Shown here: positions 8,943-18,466 of the stretch, piece after piece
Layout: each line of letters opens with the position of its first letter
How positions within the stretch are numbered: the stretch's first letter is position 1
Source of the DNA: Diplocloster modestus
Lineage (GTDB): Bacteria; Bacillota; Clostridia; Lachnospirales; Lachnospiraceae
Length of the DNA: 64,000 bases
Assembly: GCF_019042245.1 (NCBI RefSeq)
Contig: NZ_JAHQCX010000006.1
Location: 1 to 64,000 of the forward strand
Reading direction: 5' to 3'
The notes under the pieces: model-generated
Seen by the model: only the letters and a program-made list of their open reading frames with translations
The model's database searches: none
What the model was told of the DNA's origin: nothing
Translations under genes and position numbers: made by a program

Positions 8943-9884
8943 CTACCACAGGCTGTTATCCGTCATTTTGCGGCAGATACGGTTCACGGATACCAGCAGG
9001 ATCAGATTGATAACGGAATTGAACAGTCCTACTGCGGAAGCAAAACTGTAATTCATATCCACGATTCCCCTGCGGTATACGAAACTTGATATAATATCTG
9101 CGGTCTCATAGGTATTGGAATTATACAAAAGCAGTATTTTTTCATAACCAATGCTCATGATTTTCCCCGCGTTCATAACCAGCATGACCACAATCGTCGG
9201 CAGGATTCCCGGCAGCGTTACCGTAAGCAGCTGCCGCAGACGCCCGCCGCCATCGATTCTGCACGCCTCATACAGCTGCTGGTCGATCCCGGCCAATGCG
9301 GCGATATAGATGATGGAGTCCCAGCCCACCTGCTGCCAGATCGTCGTGCCGATATAGATCGGCTGGAACCATTCCTCGCGGATCATAAACTGGATCGGTT
9401 CAAAGCCAAGCGCCGTAATAATACTGTTTACCACCCCATCCGTGGCGGTAAAGTTCAGAATAATCGAACAAATAACGACCGTGGAAATGAAGTGCGGCAG
9501 GTAGGTCAGCGTCTGAACTGACTTTTTAAATATCTTCGAACGTATCTCATTGAGCAGCAGAGCCAGTATGATCGGTGCCGGGAACCCGAACAACAGGGTT
9601 CCCAGACTGATCTGCAGCGTATTACGGATGACTCTCCATGCGTATATGGAAGTAAAGAAATCTTTAAAATGCTTGAGTCCCACCCAGGGGCTGCCCAGGA
9701 TTCCGAGGTCCGGCCGGTAATCTTTGAACGCGATGATTGATCCATACATCGGAACGTACAAAAATATAATGTAATAAAGCGCCACCGGAATCAGCATCAG
9801 ATATAAATATTTGTGTCTGGACAATTCTACTTTTACCCGTTGTCCAAAGCTTTTACGTGGCTTTATCGTCTTTTTATTTACCAT
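8943..9884 (-). CDS. Carbohydrate ABC transporter permease, LplB-like
   Basis: 313 aa CUT1 permease from the ATG at 9884, which has GGAGA about 7 nt ahead. It has typical LplB features: LYLMLIPVALYYIIFLYVPMYG near the N-terminus, FKDYRPDLGILGSPWVG, and the EAA-type loop YEACRIDGGGRLRQLLTVTLPGI. The frame extends 30 codons upstream into the neighbouring gene and is rejected there. Probably forms a heterodimer with the LplC-like protein. Confidence 0.92.
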   Translation of the reverse strand: MVNKKTIKPRKSFGQRVKVELSRHKYLYLMLIPVALYYIIFLYVPMYGSIIAFKDYRPDLGILGSPWVGLKHFKDFFTSIYAWRVIRNTLQISLGTLLFGFPAPIILALLLNEIRSKIFKKSVQTLTYLPHFISTVVICSIILNFTATDGVVNSIITALGFEPIQFMIREEWFQPIYIGTTIWQQVGWDSIIYIAALAGIDQQLYEACRIDGGGRLRQLLTVTLPGILPTIVVMLVMNAGKIMSIGYEKILLLYNSNTYETADIISSFVYRRGIVDMNYSFASAVGLFNSVINLILLVSVNRICRKMTDNSLW

Positions 9885-9949
9885 AAGCAATCTCCATGTC
9901 TTATTCTTATCTCTGATCTGTCCCCTTCGTTCAGGGAGACACGATTCCT

Positions 9950-11071
9950 TTAATGGATCTGTTCTTCCAGCCATGCCACCGTCTGTTTCATTTCTTCCAT
10001 ATTACACAGAGCCGCCTGATAGAGCCCTTCCGCCGATTCCCGGATCGTCCTTCTGGATACCGTGTACTCGTTGACCTTCATGGCTTCATCCACCTGACGA
10101 ATCCAGTTTTCCGGGATTTCAAAGACTCCCCTCAATGCGCCGGCCAGTGAGCCGGCCGTATGGGCGCGGCAGTCCGTGTCCCTGCCGGAATTGACCCCGT
10201 AGATAACCGCATCTTTTGGATGCCCGTCCACCATCTGAAAAATCCCAAGAGCTGCCGAGAAAATTTCCACCGCATTGGATACCGGGCGTCCCTCGTACTT
10301 TTTCTCAAACTGGCGGCCGTATTCTTCTATGTCATCGCACCCATCCGCCCATTTCAGCGCCTCCATACAGTCCGAGCGCGCAGACCAGCTCAGACAGCCA
10401 AGAGCCGTATCGATCACGCTGGAAACAGTGGCATCCGGTTTGAGCGCTTCCGCCACCGCGGCCGCGTAGGCACTGCACACTTCGATGGCGTAATTTCCGG
10501 ACATCCCCTGCACATCCTTAATCCGTCCCACGTTGGCCGCATCCATGGCAGCCATCTTCGGGCAGCAGGCGTTGACCTCCCCGATGGGTGACATCATCTT
10601 GCTGGTTCCGTAGAATCCCGGCCACGAAGCGTAGCGGCCCACTTCCTGGGGCGGTACTCCGGCCTGAAGCGCGTAAAAGATAATCTGATCCTGCGGACCC
10701 AGCAGATAACCGAAATTCTCCGGTTTTAAATCCCGGATCCAGATCCTGGCCAGGTCCATCACATCGATTCTGCCCTGCTTCTCGATAATGGCAGTGGCAC
10801 ACAGCCGGTGCCGCTCCTCCCCGTCCTCCGTGGTCCCGGCGGCTCTCCTGTGCCCGTGGTAGATCAGCGGCTTCCCAAGGTTCACATCGGCCGGATTCGT
10901 CCGGTTGAGCCGCCCATCCATCTCCGGCTTCTCCACCGGCAAAAGTTCCGTCACATAACCCAGCCGTTCCTTTCTCTGTGCTATGGTCCATCCCTCCATG
11001 ATCTCCCCCATGGAGTTTCCGATGGAGCCTGCTGCTTCGCAGCCGTATATTTTATCAAACAAACTGATCAT
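9950..11071 (-). CDS. ADP-ribosylglycohydrolase-family protein
   Basis: 373 aa. The N-terminus GCEAAGSIGNSMGEIME corresponds to the family GxxxGDxxG opening; TEDGEERH matches the T-D-D metal motif with Glu in place of the first Asp; the C-terminal GRDTDCRAHTAGSLAGALRG matches GxDxD-x-A-G. All four elements of the dinuclear Mg site are thus present or conservatively changed. Family members cleave ADP-ribose N- or O-glycosides, but many bacterial ones in sugar operons have unknown substrates. It sits between the solute-binding protein and the permeases, so a nucleoside- or ribose-like glycoside substrate is plausible (inference). Confidence 0.85.
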   Translation of the reverse strand: MISLFDKIYGCEAAGSIGNSMGEIMEGWTIAQRKERLGYVTELLPVEKPEMDGRLNRTNPADVNLGKPLIYHGHRRAAGTTEDGEERHRLCATAIIEKQGRIDVMDLARIWIRDLKPENFGYLLGPQDQIIFYALQAGVPPQEVGRYASWPGFYGTSKMMSPIGEVNACCPKMAAMDAANVGRIKDVQGMSGNYAIEVCSAYAAAVAEALKPDATVSSVIDTALGCLSWSARSDCMEALKWADGCDDIEEYGRQFEKKYEGRPVSNAVEIFSAALGIFQMVDGHPKDAVIYGVNSGRDTDCRAHTAGSLAGALRGVFEIPENWIRQVDEAMKVNEYTVSRRTIRESAEGLYQAALCNMEEMKQTVAWLEEQIH

Positions 11072-11177
11072 CTGTGTTGCTCTCCTTCCTCCTATATCTG
11101 TTCCAGTCCCAGAGCGTGTTTAAAAAATGCTTGTATCAGGGTCCTTCTGACAGGATCTTATTGATACACGGATCAAC

Positions 11178-12818
11178 TTATCTCTTGCTAAATCGGTCGT
11201 AAGCCGCCTGATAATCCGCGATTGCCGTGTCTATATTCATGGATTTTACATTTTCGATATAGGTATCGAATTCCGACAGGCCGATATCCCCCATAATGAA
11301 TTTATTGGTCATTTCCTGTATATAGGGCTTTAAGTCCGCAAAGATTCCGTTTACCTCAGTAGATTCATCCATTGTCATGCTGACCAGCGGAAGCATCCGG
11401 TCTCTGGTTGCTTTAGAACAGGACTCATATACGGTTTTCTGCTGCGGGTAGGTCATGACCGCGTCCCAGTAGTTGATGTCGTTGATCATTCTGGGCTGGA
11501 TGCCGCCGATGGTATATTTGGCAATCGACTGTACCAGAGACAAGCCTTCCTCATTCTTAGTCACTTTTTCCGTGTATTTCGGAATCCCGTCCACGATCTC
11601 ATAAGTATCCCCCTCAATGCCGAAATTGGAGATCAGATTTCCTTCGTCCGAATACAGATAATCCACAAATTTCAGCGCTGTTTTTACATCTTCGCACTGG
11701 GCGGAGACGGCGATTCCGGATACTCCAACACAGTATGTGGAATTAAAGTCATAAGCATTACCATCCGGTGCATTTACATAGGGCAGCGCAACCAGATCAA
11801 AGTCCGGGTTCTGATCCGCCATGGCGCCCAGGTACACCGCCTGCTGTCCATTCATCTTTCCATAGAACATTCCGCCGGCCTCACTCGTGATCTTAGCGTC
11901 CCTGCCGGATGCATCACTGCTTAGATAATCCGGATCAATGAGCCCTTCTTTATACCACTGATTCATGGTCGTCACATAATCGCGGTACGTATCCTCTGCC
12001 GGCCCGAACTTTACTTTGCCGTCGTCCACATACATACAATTACTGGCTGCCCATGCGGTGTTGATTCCATACAGATATCCCAAGCGTTCCACGCCCGGCT
12101 GGTCGGAACCGGAGACGAACGGTATTTCATCCTGTTTCCCGTTTCCATTCGGGTCCTGGGTCTTGAATGCCAGTAATACGTCATGAAGTTCGTCTATGGT
12201 GGTTGGTGTCTCTTTCCCTACCGCTTCCAGCCAGTCATTGCGGATAAAGAAGCATTCAAAGTACTGCGTGGATTCTTCCAGCCGCAGTTCCGGAAGCATC
12301 AGTACCTTCCCGTCATCGGTCACCATCTGCGTCTTGATTTCCGGATGGGCATCCATCAGTTTTTTGAAGTTCGGCATGTCTGTGTCGATATAACCGCTCA
12401 AATCTATGATCTGGCCGCTGTTATACAATTTATCCACGCCGCCGGGAATTGTGTTCCAGATTACGGAGAACAGATCCGGCAGATCATTGGCCGCCAGAAT
12501 CAAGCTTAACTGTTCCGCCAGATCATTTCCGGCCGGATGCAGAAACTCGATGGTAATCCCGGTACGTTTCTCGATCTCCTGGACTGCCGGTACTTCTGAA
12601 AGTGATTTCCTGGACGCGGCTGTCTTAGGGTCCAGCTGCACAAACATGGACAGTTCTGCCGCCCCCGGCTGTTCTTCTCCTGCATCCGCCTTCGGTGTTT
12701 CCGCCGATTTCGACGACGCCTGCTCGTCTTCTTTCGCACTTTCACATCCCATAAGTGTTAAAATCATCGTTCCCGCCAAAATGACTGCCGCCATTCTTCT
12801 GCTCATTTTTTTCATCAT
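11178..12818 (-). CDS. Extracellular solute-binding lipoprotein (LipO/LplA-like)
   Basis: 546 aa. A signal peptide with lipobox LTLMGC places the lipid-modified Cys near residue 25, followed by a Lys/Glu/Ser-rich linker. The mature part has the CUT1 binding-protein fold: IEKRTGITIEFLHPAGND, ANDLPDLFSVIWN, FKTQDPNGNGKQDEIPFV (a calcium-like DxNxNGxxDE loop) and FVDYLYSDEGNLISNFGIEG. AAGGAGG lies 6 nt before the ATG. First gene of the LplABC-type operon that runs to the GntR gene at 6289. Confidence 0.93.
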   Translation of the reverse strand: MMKKMSRRMAAVILAGTMILTLMGCESAKEDEQASSKSAETPKADAGEEQPGAAELSMFVQLDPKTAASRKSLSEVPAVQEIEKRTGITIEFLHPAGNDLAEQLSLILAANDLPDLFSVIWNTIPGGVDKLYNSGQIIDLSGYIDTDMPNFKKLMDAHPEIKTQMVTDDGKVLMLPELRLEESTQYFECFFIRNDWLEAVGKETPTTIDELHDVLLAFKTQDPNGNGKQDEIPFVSGSDQPGVERLGYLYGINTAWAASNCMYVDDGKVKFGPAEDTYRDYVTTMNQWYKEGLIDPDYLSSDASGRDAKITSEAGGMFYGKMNGQQAVYLGAMADQNPDFDLVALPYVNAPDGNAYDFNSTYCVGVSGIAVSAQCEDVKTALKFVDYLYSDEGNLISNFGIEGDTYEIVDGIPKYTEKVTKNEEGLSLVQSIAKYTIGGIQPRMINDINYWDAVMTYPQQKTVYESCSKATRDRMLPLVSMTMDESTEVNGIFADLKPYIQEMTNKFIMGDIGLSEFDTYIENVKSMNIDTAIADYQAAYDRFSKR

Positions 12819-12993
12819 ATGAATCCTCCTTTTTTTAATTTACCCTGCACCCAATTCTAAAATTTCTTCATTTTACTATGTATCGTCCATCTCGTCCGGA
12901 TGCTCCACCCCCTGTCTCATTTTTACCTCTTATGGCAACTTGATTGATTTCCGTTATCGAATTCTATAATCTTATGTATGTTTAAAGCGTAAG

Positions 12994-13995
12994 CTATTTC
13001 AATTCATCCGCAGCTTTCTTAATTAATTCTTGTGATGGGTTTTTCCGGTCAATTGCGGAAACCTTGACGATCAACGGATAAAGGGGCACTCCCTTTTCTT
13101 TTGCTATCTGCTCAAACCTCGCCGCAAAGCTGGAATGGCATCCTGCCATACCATAGATCAAATCCAATGGCGAGACAGAAGCGCGATAATGGTATTTATC
13201 CATGGCCGGGGCCAGTTCTTTTTCAATAAACTCCAGTAATTGGTATAATCTTACATCATGCATCATATTTTTCCGTTGAAAAGCGGCTACCGCTAATTCG
13301 GTGGCGCAGTTCCCCGCGCTCCGTGCCATTCCCATCAAGCCGGTATCAAAGACTGTTGCCCCCGCCTTTTGTGCCGCCAGCGCATTGGCTACGGACAGCC
13401 CCAGGTTATTATGCCCATGAAAGGCGATGGGGATCTGTACGGCTGCCGACATCTTTTCCACATATTCACTGACCTCATCCGGTACCATCGTACCCGCGGA
13501 ATCCATGATCGTGATCTCATCCAGTCCGCATGCCTCTAACATCTTCGCTTCCTGCGCCAGTTCATCAGGAGACAGAATGTATGCTTTCATCAGGGAATAG
13601 CGGCAGACCATCCCATATTTCTTCACCAGCCGGATTCCTTCTCTGGCACACTCCCCATCTCCCGCGTTCGCTCCGATTCTGAGGAAATTCAGTCCATAGC
13701 GGGCGGCCAGCGCGATATTCCCGTCCGAGGCGTTTTTCGCTCCCATGAACATTCCGATTTCCGCCTGATTCAAATAGGGCTGCGCTAATTCCAGATACTC
13801 GGTATCGCTAAGCGGCGCGATGGAGTGATCCGCCTCGTAGGCACCCAGTCCCAGACAGTTTCCAAATTCTATTGTTTTAATATTACTTTCAATCAGACCC
13901 TTCAGCATCATCCTGGTCAGATCTGCGTCAAAGCCTTTTCCCACTACGTTCGCCCCGTCCCGCAGGGTACAATCCATAATTCTTAACTCGTTCAT
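12994..13995 (-). CDS. HMGL-type aldolase (4-hydroxy-2-oxovalerate aldolase-like)
   Basis: 333 aa TIM barrel of the DRE-metallolyase group. The DRE-like motif DCTLRDGA is at residues 8-15 and the metal-binding HGHNNLGLSVANA near residue 198 (H-x-H-N). The ATG at 13995 has GGAGG 5 nt ahead; the 14 upstream codons are not needed. No acylating aldehyde dehydrogenase (MhpF/DmpF) is adjacent, so the standard meta-cleavage role is doubtful. Its neighbours (Ldh-, HprA- and GarR-like dehydrogenases) suggest cleavage of a hydroxy-keto acid made from a sugar acid (inference). Confidence 0.8.
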   Translation of the reverse strand: MNELRIMDCTLRDGANVVGKGFDADLTRMMLKGLIESNIKTIEFGNCLGLGAYEADHSIAPLSDTEYLELAQPYLNQAEIGMFMGAKNASDGNIALAARYGLNFLRIGANAGDGECAREGIRLVKKYGMVCRYSLMKAYILSPDELAQEAKMLEACGLDEITIMDSAGTMVPDEVSEYVEKMSAAVQIPIAFHGHNNLGLSVANALAAQKAGATVFDTGLMGMARSAGNCATELAVAAFQRKNMMHDVRLYQLLEFIEKELAPAMDKYHYRASVSPLDLIYGMAGCHSSFAARFEQIAKEKGVPLYPLIVKVSAIDRKNPSQELIKKAADELK

Positions 13996-14051
13996 CTTTT
14001 CCTCCAATTTTGTGCCGCCGTTTCTCCAATGCCGCACTTGCCGCGACTATT

Positions 14052-15098
14052 TTATATAGTAAAAGGTACCTGATATCTCTTTGACAAAGCCCGTAATTCT
14101 TCATAAACTACTGCAGATAAAGGAATTCCATTTTTCTTCCGCTCTTCTTTTCTGCGATACTCAAGCTCACCCGGCACCATAATTTCCCTGACTCCGTCTT
14201 TCTTCGGAAGGCTTTTAATCTCCGCGGTCATCGTGTCCATCCTATCCCGAAATAAGTCCGGGTCCGTAAACTTAGAGATATCAACCGCAATGAAAAAATG
14301 TCCCACATCCTGAGGATGTTCAAAATCATTCCACATATTATTCAAATGCGGTCCGAACTGGGCGCCGCTTAAGATACCGCTGAACACATCCATAAACAGG
14401 GACAAACCGTAACCCTTGGGTCCGCCGATCGGCACTACCGTCCCTTTCATCCCCAGGTTCGGATCCGTGGTCGGCTCTCCTTCCTTCGTGAGTGCCCAGC
14501 CTTCCGGAATGCTGTTCCCCAGTTTAGCGGCCAGGATCACTTTCCCCATAGCCACGGTGCTGGGCGCCATGTCCAGGATCATGGGCATCCCATTGGTAGG
14601 TGCGGACAAAGCGATGGGATTCGTTCCAACATAAGACTGCCTGCTGCCCCAAGGTGCGATGTTGGGCGGTGCGTTGGTCCCGGTGATCCCGATCATCCCC
14701 TGTTCCGCCGCCATTCTGACATAATAGGATGCCATTCCGTAATGATTCGAATGCTTTACCGCCGCAAAACAGGATCCCGCATCCTTCGCCTTTTCTATGC
14801 AGCGGTTCATCGCATATGCCCCCACACAGATCCCCATAGAATTACAGGCATCGATCTCCAGGCTGCCCGCATATTCCTGTTCCGTCTTTACCTTGAAGTC
14901 TGAGGAGACCACTTTGGTTTCCAGCCGTTTCATATAGATGGTCATCCTGCTTACTCCATGAGATTCCACTCCACACAGATCCGCGTCTACCAGATTGTCC
15001 GCCGCCACGAAGGCCTGCTCTTCCAAAAGTCCCTGGGACATCAGCAGATTTTTACAATATTCTCTCAGATCCTGCCATGCTACTATTTGTACATCCAT
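14052..15098 (-). CDS. Ldh-family (malate/L-lactate/ureidoglycolate type) dehydrogenase
   Basis: 348 aa NAD(P)-dependent oxidoreductase of the Ldh2/MDH2 superfamily, which is unrelated to Rossmann-fold dehydrogenases. Family blocks seen: DADLCGVESHGVSR (residues 34-47), VKHSNHYGMASYYV, NAPPNIAPWGSRQSYVGTNPIA, GGPKGYGLSLFMDVFSGIL. The substrate is a 2-hydroxy acid that cannot be fixed by sequence. Same operon as the aldolase and the HprA- and GarR-like genes, so it probably oxidises or reduces a C3-C6 hydroxy acid in that pathway. Confidence 0.88.
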   Translation of the reverse strand: MDVQIVAWQDLREYCKNLLMSQGLLEEQAFVAADNLVDADLCGVESHGVSRMTIYMKRLETKVVSSDFKVKTEQEYAGSLEIDACNSMGICVGAYAMNRCIEKAKDAGSCFAAVKHSNHYGMASYYVRMAAEQGMIGITGTNAPPNIAPWGSRQSYVGTNPIALSAPTNGMPMILDMAPSTVAMGKVILAAKLGNSIPEGWALTKEGEPTTDPNLGMKGTVVPIGGPKGYGLSLFMDVFSGILSGAQFGPHLNNMWNDFEHPQDVGHFFIAVDISKFTDPDLFRDRMDTMTAEIKSLPKKDGVREIMVPGELEYRRKEERKKNGIPLSAVVYEELRALSKRYQVPFTI

Positions 15099-15135
15099 TT
15101 TTCCTTATCCCTCTTTCCCTTTCTGTTCCGTCCAT

Positions 15136-16101
15136 CTATGCGTTCACCACATTCTGTGGATGCCCGTCTAAAAAAGCTGCCGCGTTTTCCACAGCCAGAT
15201 CCATCAGGCGCTGTCTGGACTCCCGGGAAGCCCAGGAAATATGCGGTGTAATAATACAGTTCGGCGCTTTCAGCAGCGGATTCTCACCGCGGATGGGTTC
15301 CGTGGAAACCACATCCAGGCCGGCCGCCCCGACTTTCCCGCTGATCAGCCCCGCTGCCAGATCTTCCTCCACCACCAGCTGGCCCCGGGAATTATTCAGG
15401 ATGATCACTCCATCCTTCATCTTCGCGATCGTGTCCCGATTGATGATCCCCTCGGTATCCGGGAACAACGGACAGTGCAGCGTTATGACATCCGACTCAC
15501 CTAGTAATTCCTCCAGAGTCACATAACGTACATCTCTCCCGGCAAGACCGGGATCCTGATAGGAATCATATGCCAGAATCTTCATACCGAGAGCTGCAGC
15601 CAGTCTGGCTGTCTGCTGTCCGATCCGTCCGAAACCGATAATCCCCATGGTTTTCCCGTCCAGCTCGATCAGCGGGTAATCCCAGAAACACCAGTCCGGG
15701 CAGGCTTCCCATTTTCCCTGATGAACCACATCGCTGTGATAGCCGATATGATGGCAGATCTCCAGAAGCAGCCCTATAGCAAACTGGGCAACAGCAGCCG
15801 TACCGTAGCTTTGTATGTTACTGACCACGATCTTTTGCTCTTTTGCCGCCCGGGTATCCACCACATTATAACCGGTGGCCAAAACCCCTATGTAGCGCAG
15901 GTTTCCCGATGCCTGTATGACAGCCGCGCTCAGAGGTGTCTTGTTGGTAAAAATAAGCGACGCATCCCCGATCCTGCTTTGAATCACCGAGTCGTCATGG
16001 GGTGTACGATCATAAACGGTCAGCTCTCCCAGCCTTTCCAGTCCCTCCCAGGACAGATCCCCGGGATTTTCGGTATATCCGTCCAATACTACGATTTTCA
16101 T
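15136..16101 (-). CDS. D-2-hydroxyacid dehydrogenase (glycerate/hydroxypyruvate type)
   Basis: 321 aa. The NAD-binding Rossmann motif is GFGRIGQQTARLA. The catalytic Arg (NNSRGQLV), Glu (E after GLDVVSTEP) and His (TPHISWASRESR) are all in place, so the enzyme should be active. The ending LAVENAAAFLDGHPQNVVN is typical of HprA/glycerate dehydrogenases. With glycerate kinase and a GarR-like reductase nearby, hydroxypyruvate-glycerate interconversion is the likely role. Confidence 0.88.
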   Translation of the reverse strand: MKIVVLDGYTENPGDLSWEGLERLGELTVYDRTPHDDSVIQSRIGDASLIFTNKTPLSAAVIQASGNLRYIGVLATGYNVVDTRAAKEQKIVVSNIQSYGTAAVAQFAIGLLLEICHHIGYHSDVVHQGKWEACPDWCFWDYPLIELDGKTMGIIGFGRIGQQTARLAAALGMKILAYDSYQDPGLAGRDVRYVTLEELLGESDVITLHCPLFPDTEGIINRDTIAKMKDGVIILNNSRGQLVVEEDLAAGLISGKVGAAGLDVVSTEPIRGENPLLKAPNCIITPHISWASRESRQRLMDLAVENAAAFLDGHPQNVVNA

Positions 16102-16126
16102 ATTGATTCCGCCTCCTTTTTCTGCT

Positions 16127-17020
16127 TTAGATATCTCTTCTCTGGTTTTCTTCCATCCATTTCATAATATACGTATAGTTCCTATCTCCTCCCCCCTGAT
16201 TCGAAACCGCTTTGTACAGCTCATATACCATGGCGGACAGCGGTGAAAACGCCTTCTCCCGCTCAGCCGTCTCCCTGTACAGGCCGATATCCTTCTTCAT
16301 AAGATCCAGCCGGAATCCCGGCGTATGGTCTCCGGTGAGGAAAAACTTCGGTACATTATTTTTAAAGATAAAGCTTCCGCCGCTGCTGTCGTTGACCACA
16401 TCGCAGAGTGTCTGAAGGTCCAAATCCAACTTTTCCGCCAGGCAGACGGTCTCCGCGGCGATCGCAGTATTGGCGGCATTCAGCATCTGATTGATCATCT
16501 TGATATCAGATCCGCTGCCGATGTCCCCACAGTAGACGATCTTCTTTCCCATGGCCGCAAGTACCGGTCTTATGACCTCCAGCAGTTCTCTTTGGCAGCC
16601 CGCCATAATGGTCAGGGTTCCGTTCTCAGCTCCCGTTACTCCCCCGCTCACCGGCGCATCCGCGAACCCGATCTGTCTTTCGAGCCGGCTGATATGCCGG
16701 AACACCTGCCGTTTGGTGTCTCCCATAGCCGATGTCATATCAATGCAGATCAATCCTTCGCGGGCATGCTCCAGAATTCCGTCTTCCCCCAGATAAATGT
16801 CCATGATTTCCTGATCGGCGGGTACGATAGTGATGATCACATCCAGGGTACGAGCCATCTTTGCAAAAGAAGCAATCTCATGTCCTCCGGCCTCCTGGAT
16901 GCGGCTGCTGCTCTGCCTGTTCGAGGAATGCACAAATACCGGATAACCGGCTTTGCATAGATTCAACGCCATAGGCAGACCCATATGTCCCAGTCCGATA
17001 AATCCAATTTTTAACACCAT
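16127..17020 (-). CDS. Tartronate-semialdehyde reductase / 3-hydroxyisobutyrate dehydrogenase-type
   Basis: 297 aa beta-hydroxyacid dehydrogenase. N-terminal FIGLGHMGLPMALNLCKAGY is the cofactor fold; DAPVSGGVTGAENGTLTIM is the substrate loop; the catalytic Lys is in GSDIKMINQML. GarR (tartronate semialdehyde to glycerate) is the best fit because a glycerate kinase and CdaR-type regulator are adjacent, but HIBADH cannot be excluded. First gene after the 17123-17151 promoter, followed closely by the HprA-, Ldh- and aldolase genes. Confidence 0.85.
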   Translation of the reverse strand: MVLKIGFIGLGHMGLPMALNLCKAGYPVFVHSSNRQSSSRIQEAGGHEIASFAKMARTLDVIITIVPADQEIMDIYLGEDGILEHAREGLICIDMTSAMGDTKRQVFRHISRLERQIGFADAPVSGGVTGAENGTLTIMAGCQRELLEVIRPVLAAMGKKIVYCGDIGSGSDIKMINQMLNAANTAIAAETVCLAEKLDLDLQTLCDVVNDSSGGSFIFKNNVPKFFLTGDHTPGFRLDLMKKDIGLYRETAEREKAFSPLSAMVYELYKAVSNQGGGDRNYTYIMKWMEENQRRDI

Positions 17021-17122
17021 ATAATCCTCCTCTTTGTTTAATTGCTATATTTTTAACATTCTTTTTATACTATTTTGTCTAATTTGCCATATAATGCATC
17101 ATGCATTGTTTTTTTCACCGTT

Positions 17123-17151
17123 AAAATACCATATAGATTGTATAATGTCAA
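17123..17151 (-). promoter_or_regulatory. Sigma-A promoter of the garR-like operon
   Basis: Minus strand TTGACA, 17-nt spacer, TATTTT, about 100 nt upstream of the garR-like start. A perfect 9-bp inverted repeat (17160-17182) sits just upstream of the -35, where an activator would bind. The strong -35 and correct spacing make this one of the better promoters in the window. Confidence 0.7.
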
Positions 17152-17159
17152 TCTATTTA

Positions 17160-17182
17160 TTTACAAAGTATGTCTTTGTAAA
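17160..17182. promoter_or_regulatory. Operator-like inverted repeat upstream of garR promoter
   Basis: TTTACAAAG-TATGT-CTTTGTAAA, a perfect 9-bp inverted repeat with a 5-nt centre, immediately upstream of a TTGACA -35 box. The position suits an activator such as the CdaR-type protein encoded at 19508-20659 (inference). Its right end touches the terminator stem of the glycerate kinase gene. Confidence 0.55.
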
Positions 17183-17212
17183 CGATATTCGGCAAAATGT
17201 GCCGAATATCGT
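17182..17212 (-). terminator. Terminator after glycerate kinase
   Basis: ACGATATTCGGCA and TGCCGAATATCGT form a perfect 13-bp stem with a 5-nt loop 7 nt after the glycerate kinase stop. Only a short TTT follows on the minus strand, so termination may be partial, allowing some read-through into the garR-like operon. Confidence 0.6.
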
Positions 17213-17218
17213 CCTCCC

Positions 17219-18358
17219 TCAGCGAATCTTCATTCCCACTTGAATGCAGCGGAACATCCTGTTTGCGGCATCCTCCAGCATTTCCTGTGCATGGGCCATC
17301 ACCTCTTCTTCACTGGTAACAGAAGATACAGATGTAAAAACAGTGTCTATGCCATAGTCATAAATATCCGATGCATTTCTGCCGACAGCTCCCACCAGGG
17401 CCACAGCCGGTATATTCTTTTGTTTGCACCGCAATCCCACACCACTGGGAACCTTGCCAAAAGCAGATTGCCAATCCAGCTTCCCTTCGCCGGTAACCAC
17501 CAGATCCGCTCCTTCCAGAAGCTCATCAAAATGCAGCATATCCAGGATTGTCTCGATACCCGGTTTTATCTGCGCGTTCAGGAAAAAGTGTAAAGCCGCT
17601 CCAATTCCACCGGCCGCTCCACCGCCCGGAATCTCCCGGATCTTTACTTTATATTTGGATTCCACAACAGAGGCATACTGCAGCATCCCTCTCTCCAGCT
17701 CATCCAGCATAACATCGGTAGCACCTTTTTGCCTGCCGAATACATAGGTGGCCCCATCGGCTCCCACCAACGGATTTTTGACATCACAGATCAGGGTAAA
17801 CTTACAGCCGGCAACCCCTGGATGCAGACCTGTTGTATCCAGATCCCGGATGCGGATCAGATTTTCACCCGCCGGTTCCAGTTCTGCTCCATCATCGTCC
17901 AGGAAGCGGACCCCCAGTGCGGCCAAAGCGCCCATTCCGCCATCATTGGTGGCACTTCCGCCCAATGCGATATAGATATGCCTAAAATTCTGATCAAGCG
18001 CCGCGCGGATCAGCTGTCCGGTTCCATACGTTGACGTCCGAAGCGGGTTGCGTTCCTCTTTTTTTAACAAAGGCAGGCCAGAAGCTTTCGCCATCTCGAT
18101 AATCGCAGTGCTCTCATACAGCTTTCCAAATCCGCTCTCAATCTCCCGCCCTAAAGGGTCCAACACGCACTGCCGGATATATTCCCCCTTCGTCTGGTCT
18201 ACCAGGGTTTCCAGTGTTCCTTCTCCGCCATCCGCGATCTGCACAGAGACCGTCGTCACATCATCAAAAATCTTCCGGGCCTCTTTTGTCAATATCTCCG
18301 CGACCTGCAAAGAAGTCAGAGTCCCTTTAAAAGAATCCGGTGCAAAAACAAATTTCAT
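17219..18358 (-). CDS. Glycerate kinase (GarK/GlxK family)
   Basis: 379 aa from the ATG at 18358 (GGAGG 7 nt ahead); the open frame continues 42 codons further up but without family similarity. Opening MKFVFAPDSFKGTLTS, GGEGTLETL, GGSATNDGGMGALAALG and GGGAAGGIGAALHFF are hallmarks of type I glycerate kinase, which phosphorylates D-glycerate to 2- or 3-phosphoglycerate. It completes a tartronate semialdehyde/hydroxypyruvate to glycolysis route with the adjacent dehydrogenases. Own transcription unit, ended by the 17182-17212 hairpin. Confidence 0.93.
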   Translation of the reverse strand: MKFVFAPDSFKGTLTSLQVAEILTKEARKIFDDVTTVSVQIADGGEGTLETLVDQTKGEYIRQCVLDPLGREIESGFGKLYESTAIIEMAKASGLPLLKKEERNPLRTSTYGTGQLIRAALDQNFRHIYIALGGSATNDGGMGALAALGVRFLDDDGAELEPAGENLIRIRDLDTTGLHPGVAGCKFTLICDVKNPLVGADGATYVFGRQKGATDVMLDELERGMLQYASVVESKYKVKIREIPGGGAAGGIGAALHFFLNAQIKPGIETILDMLHFDELLEGADLVVTGEGKLDWQSAFGKVPSGVGLRCKQKNIPAVALVGAVGRNASDIYDYGIDTVFTSVSSVTSEEEVMAHAQEMLEDAANRMFRCIQVGMKIR

Positions 18359-18466
18359 ACATTTTCCTCCAAAGGCGCCCTTTTTGCTTACACGCCATCC
18401 TTTTAAAACTATTGTAAAAGATCTGCTCCGGAATTCCAACCGGCATCCACACAAAAAAATGCCATA

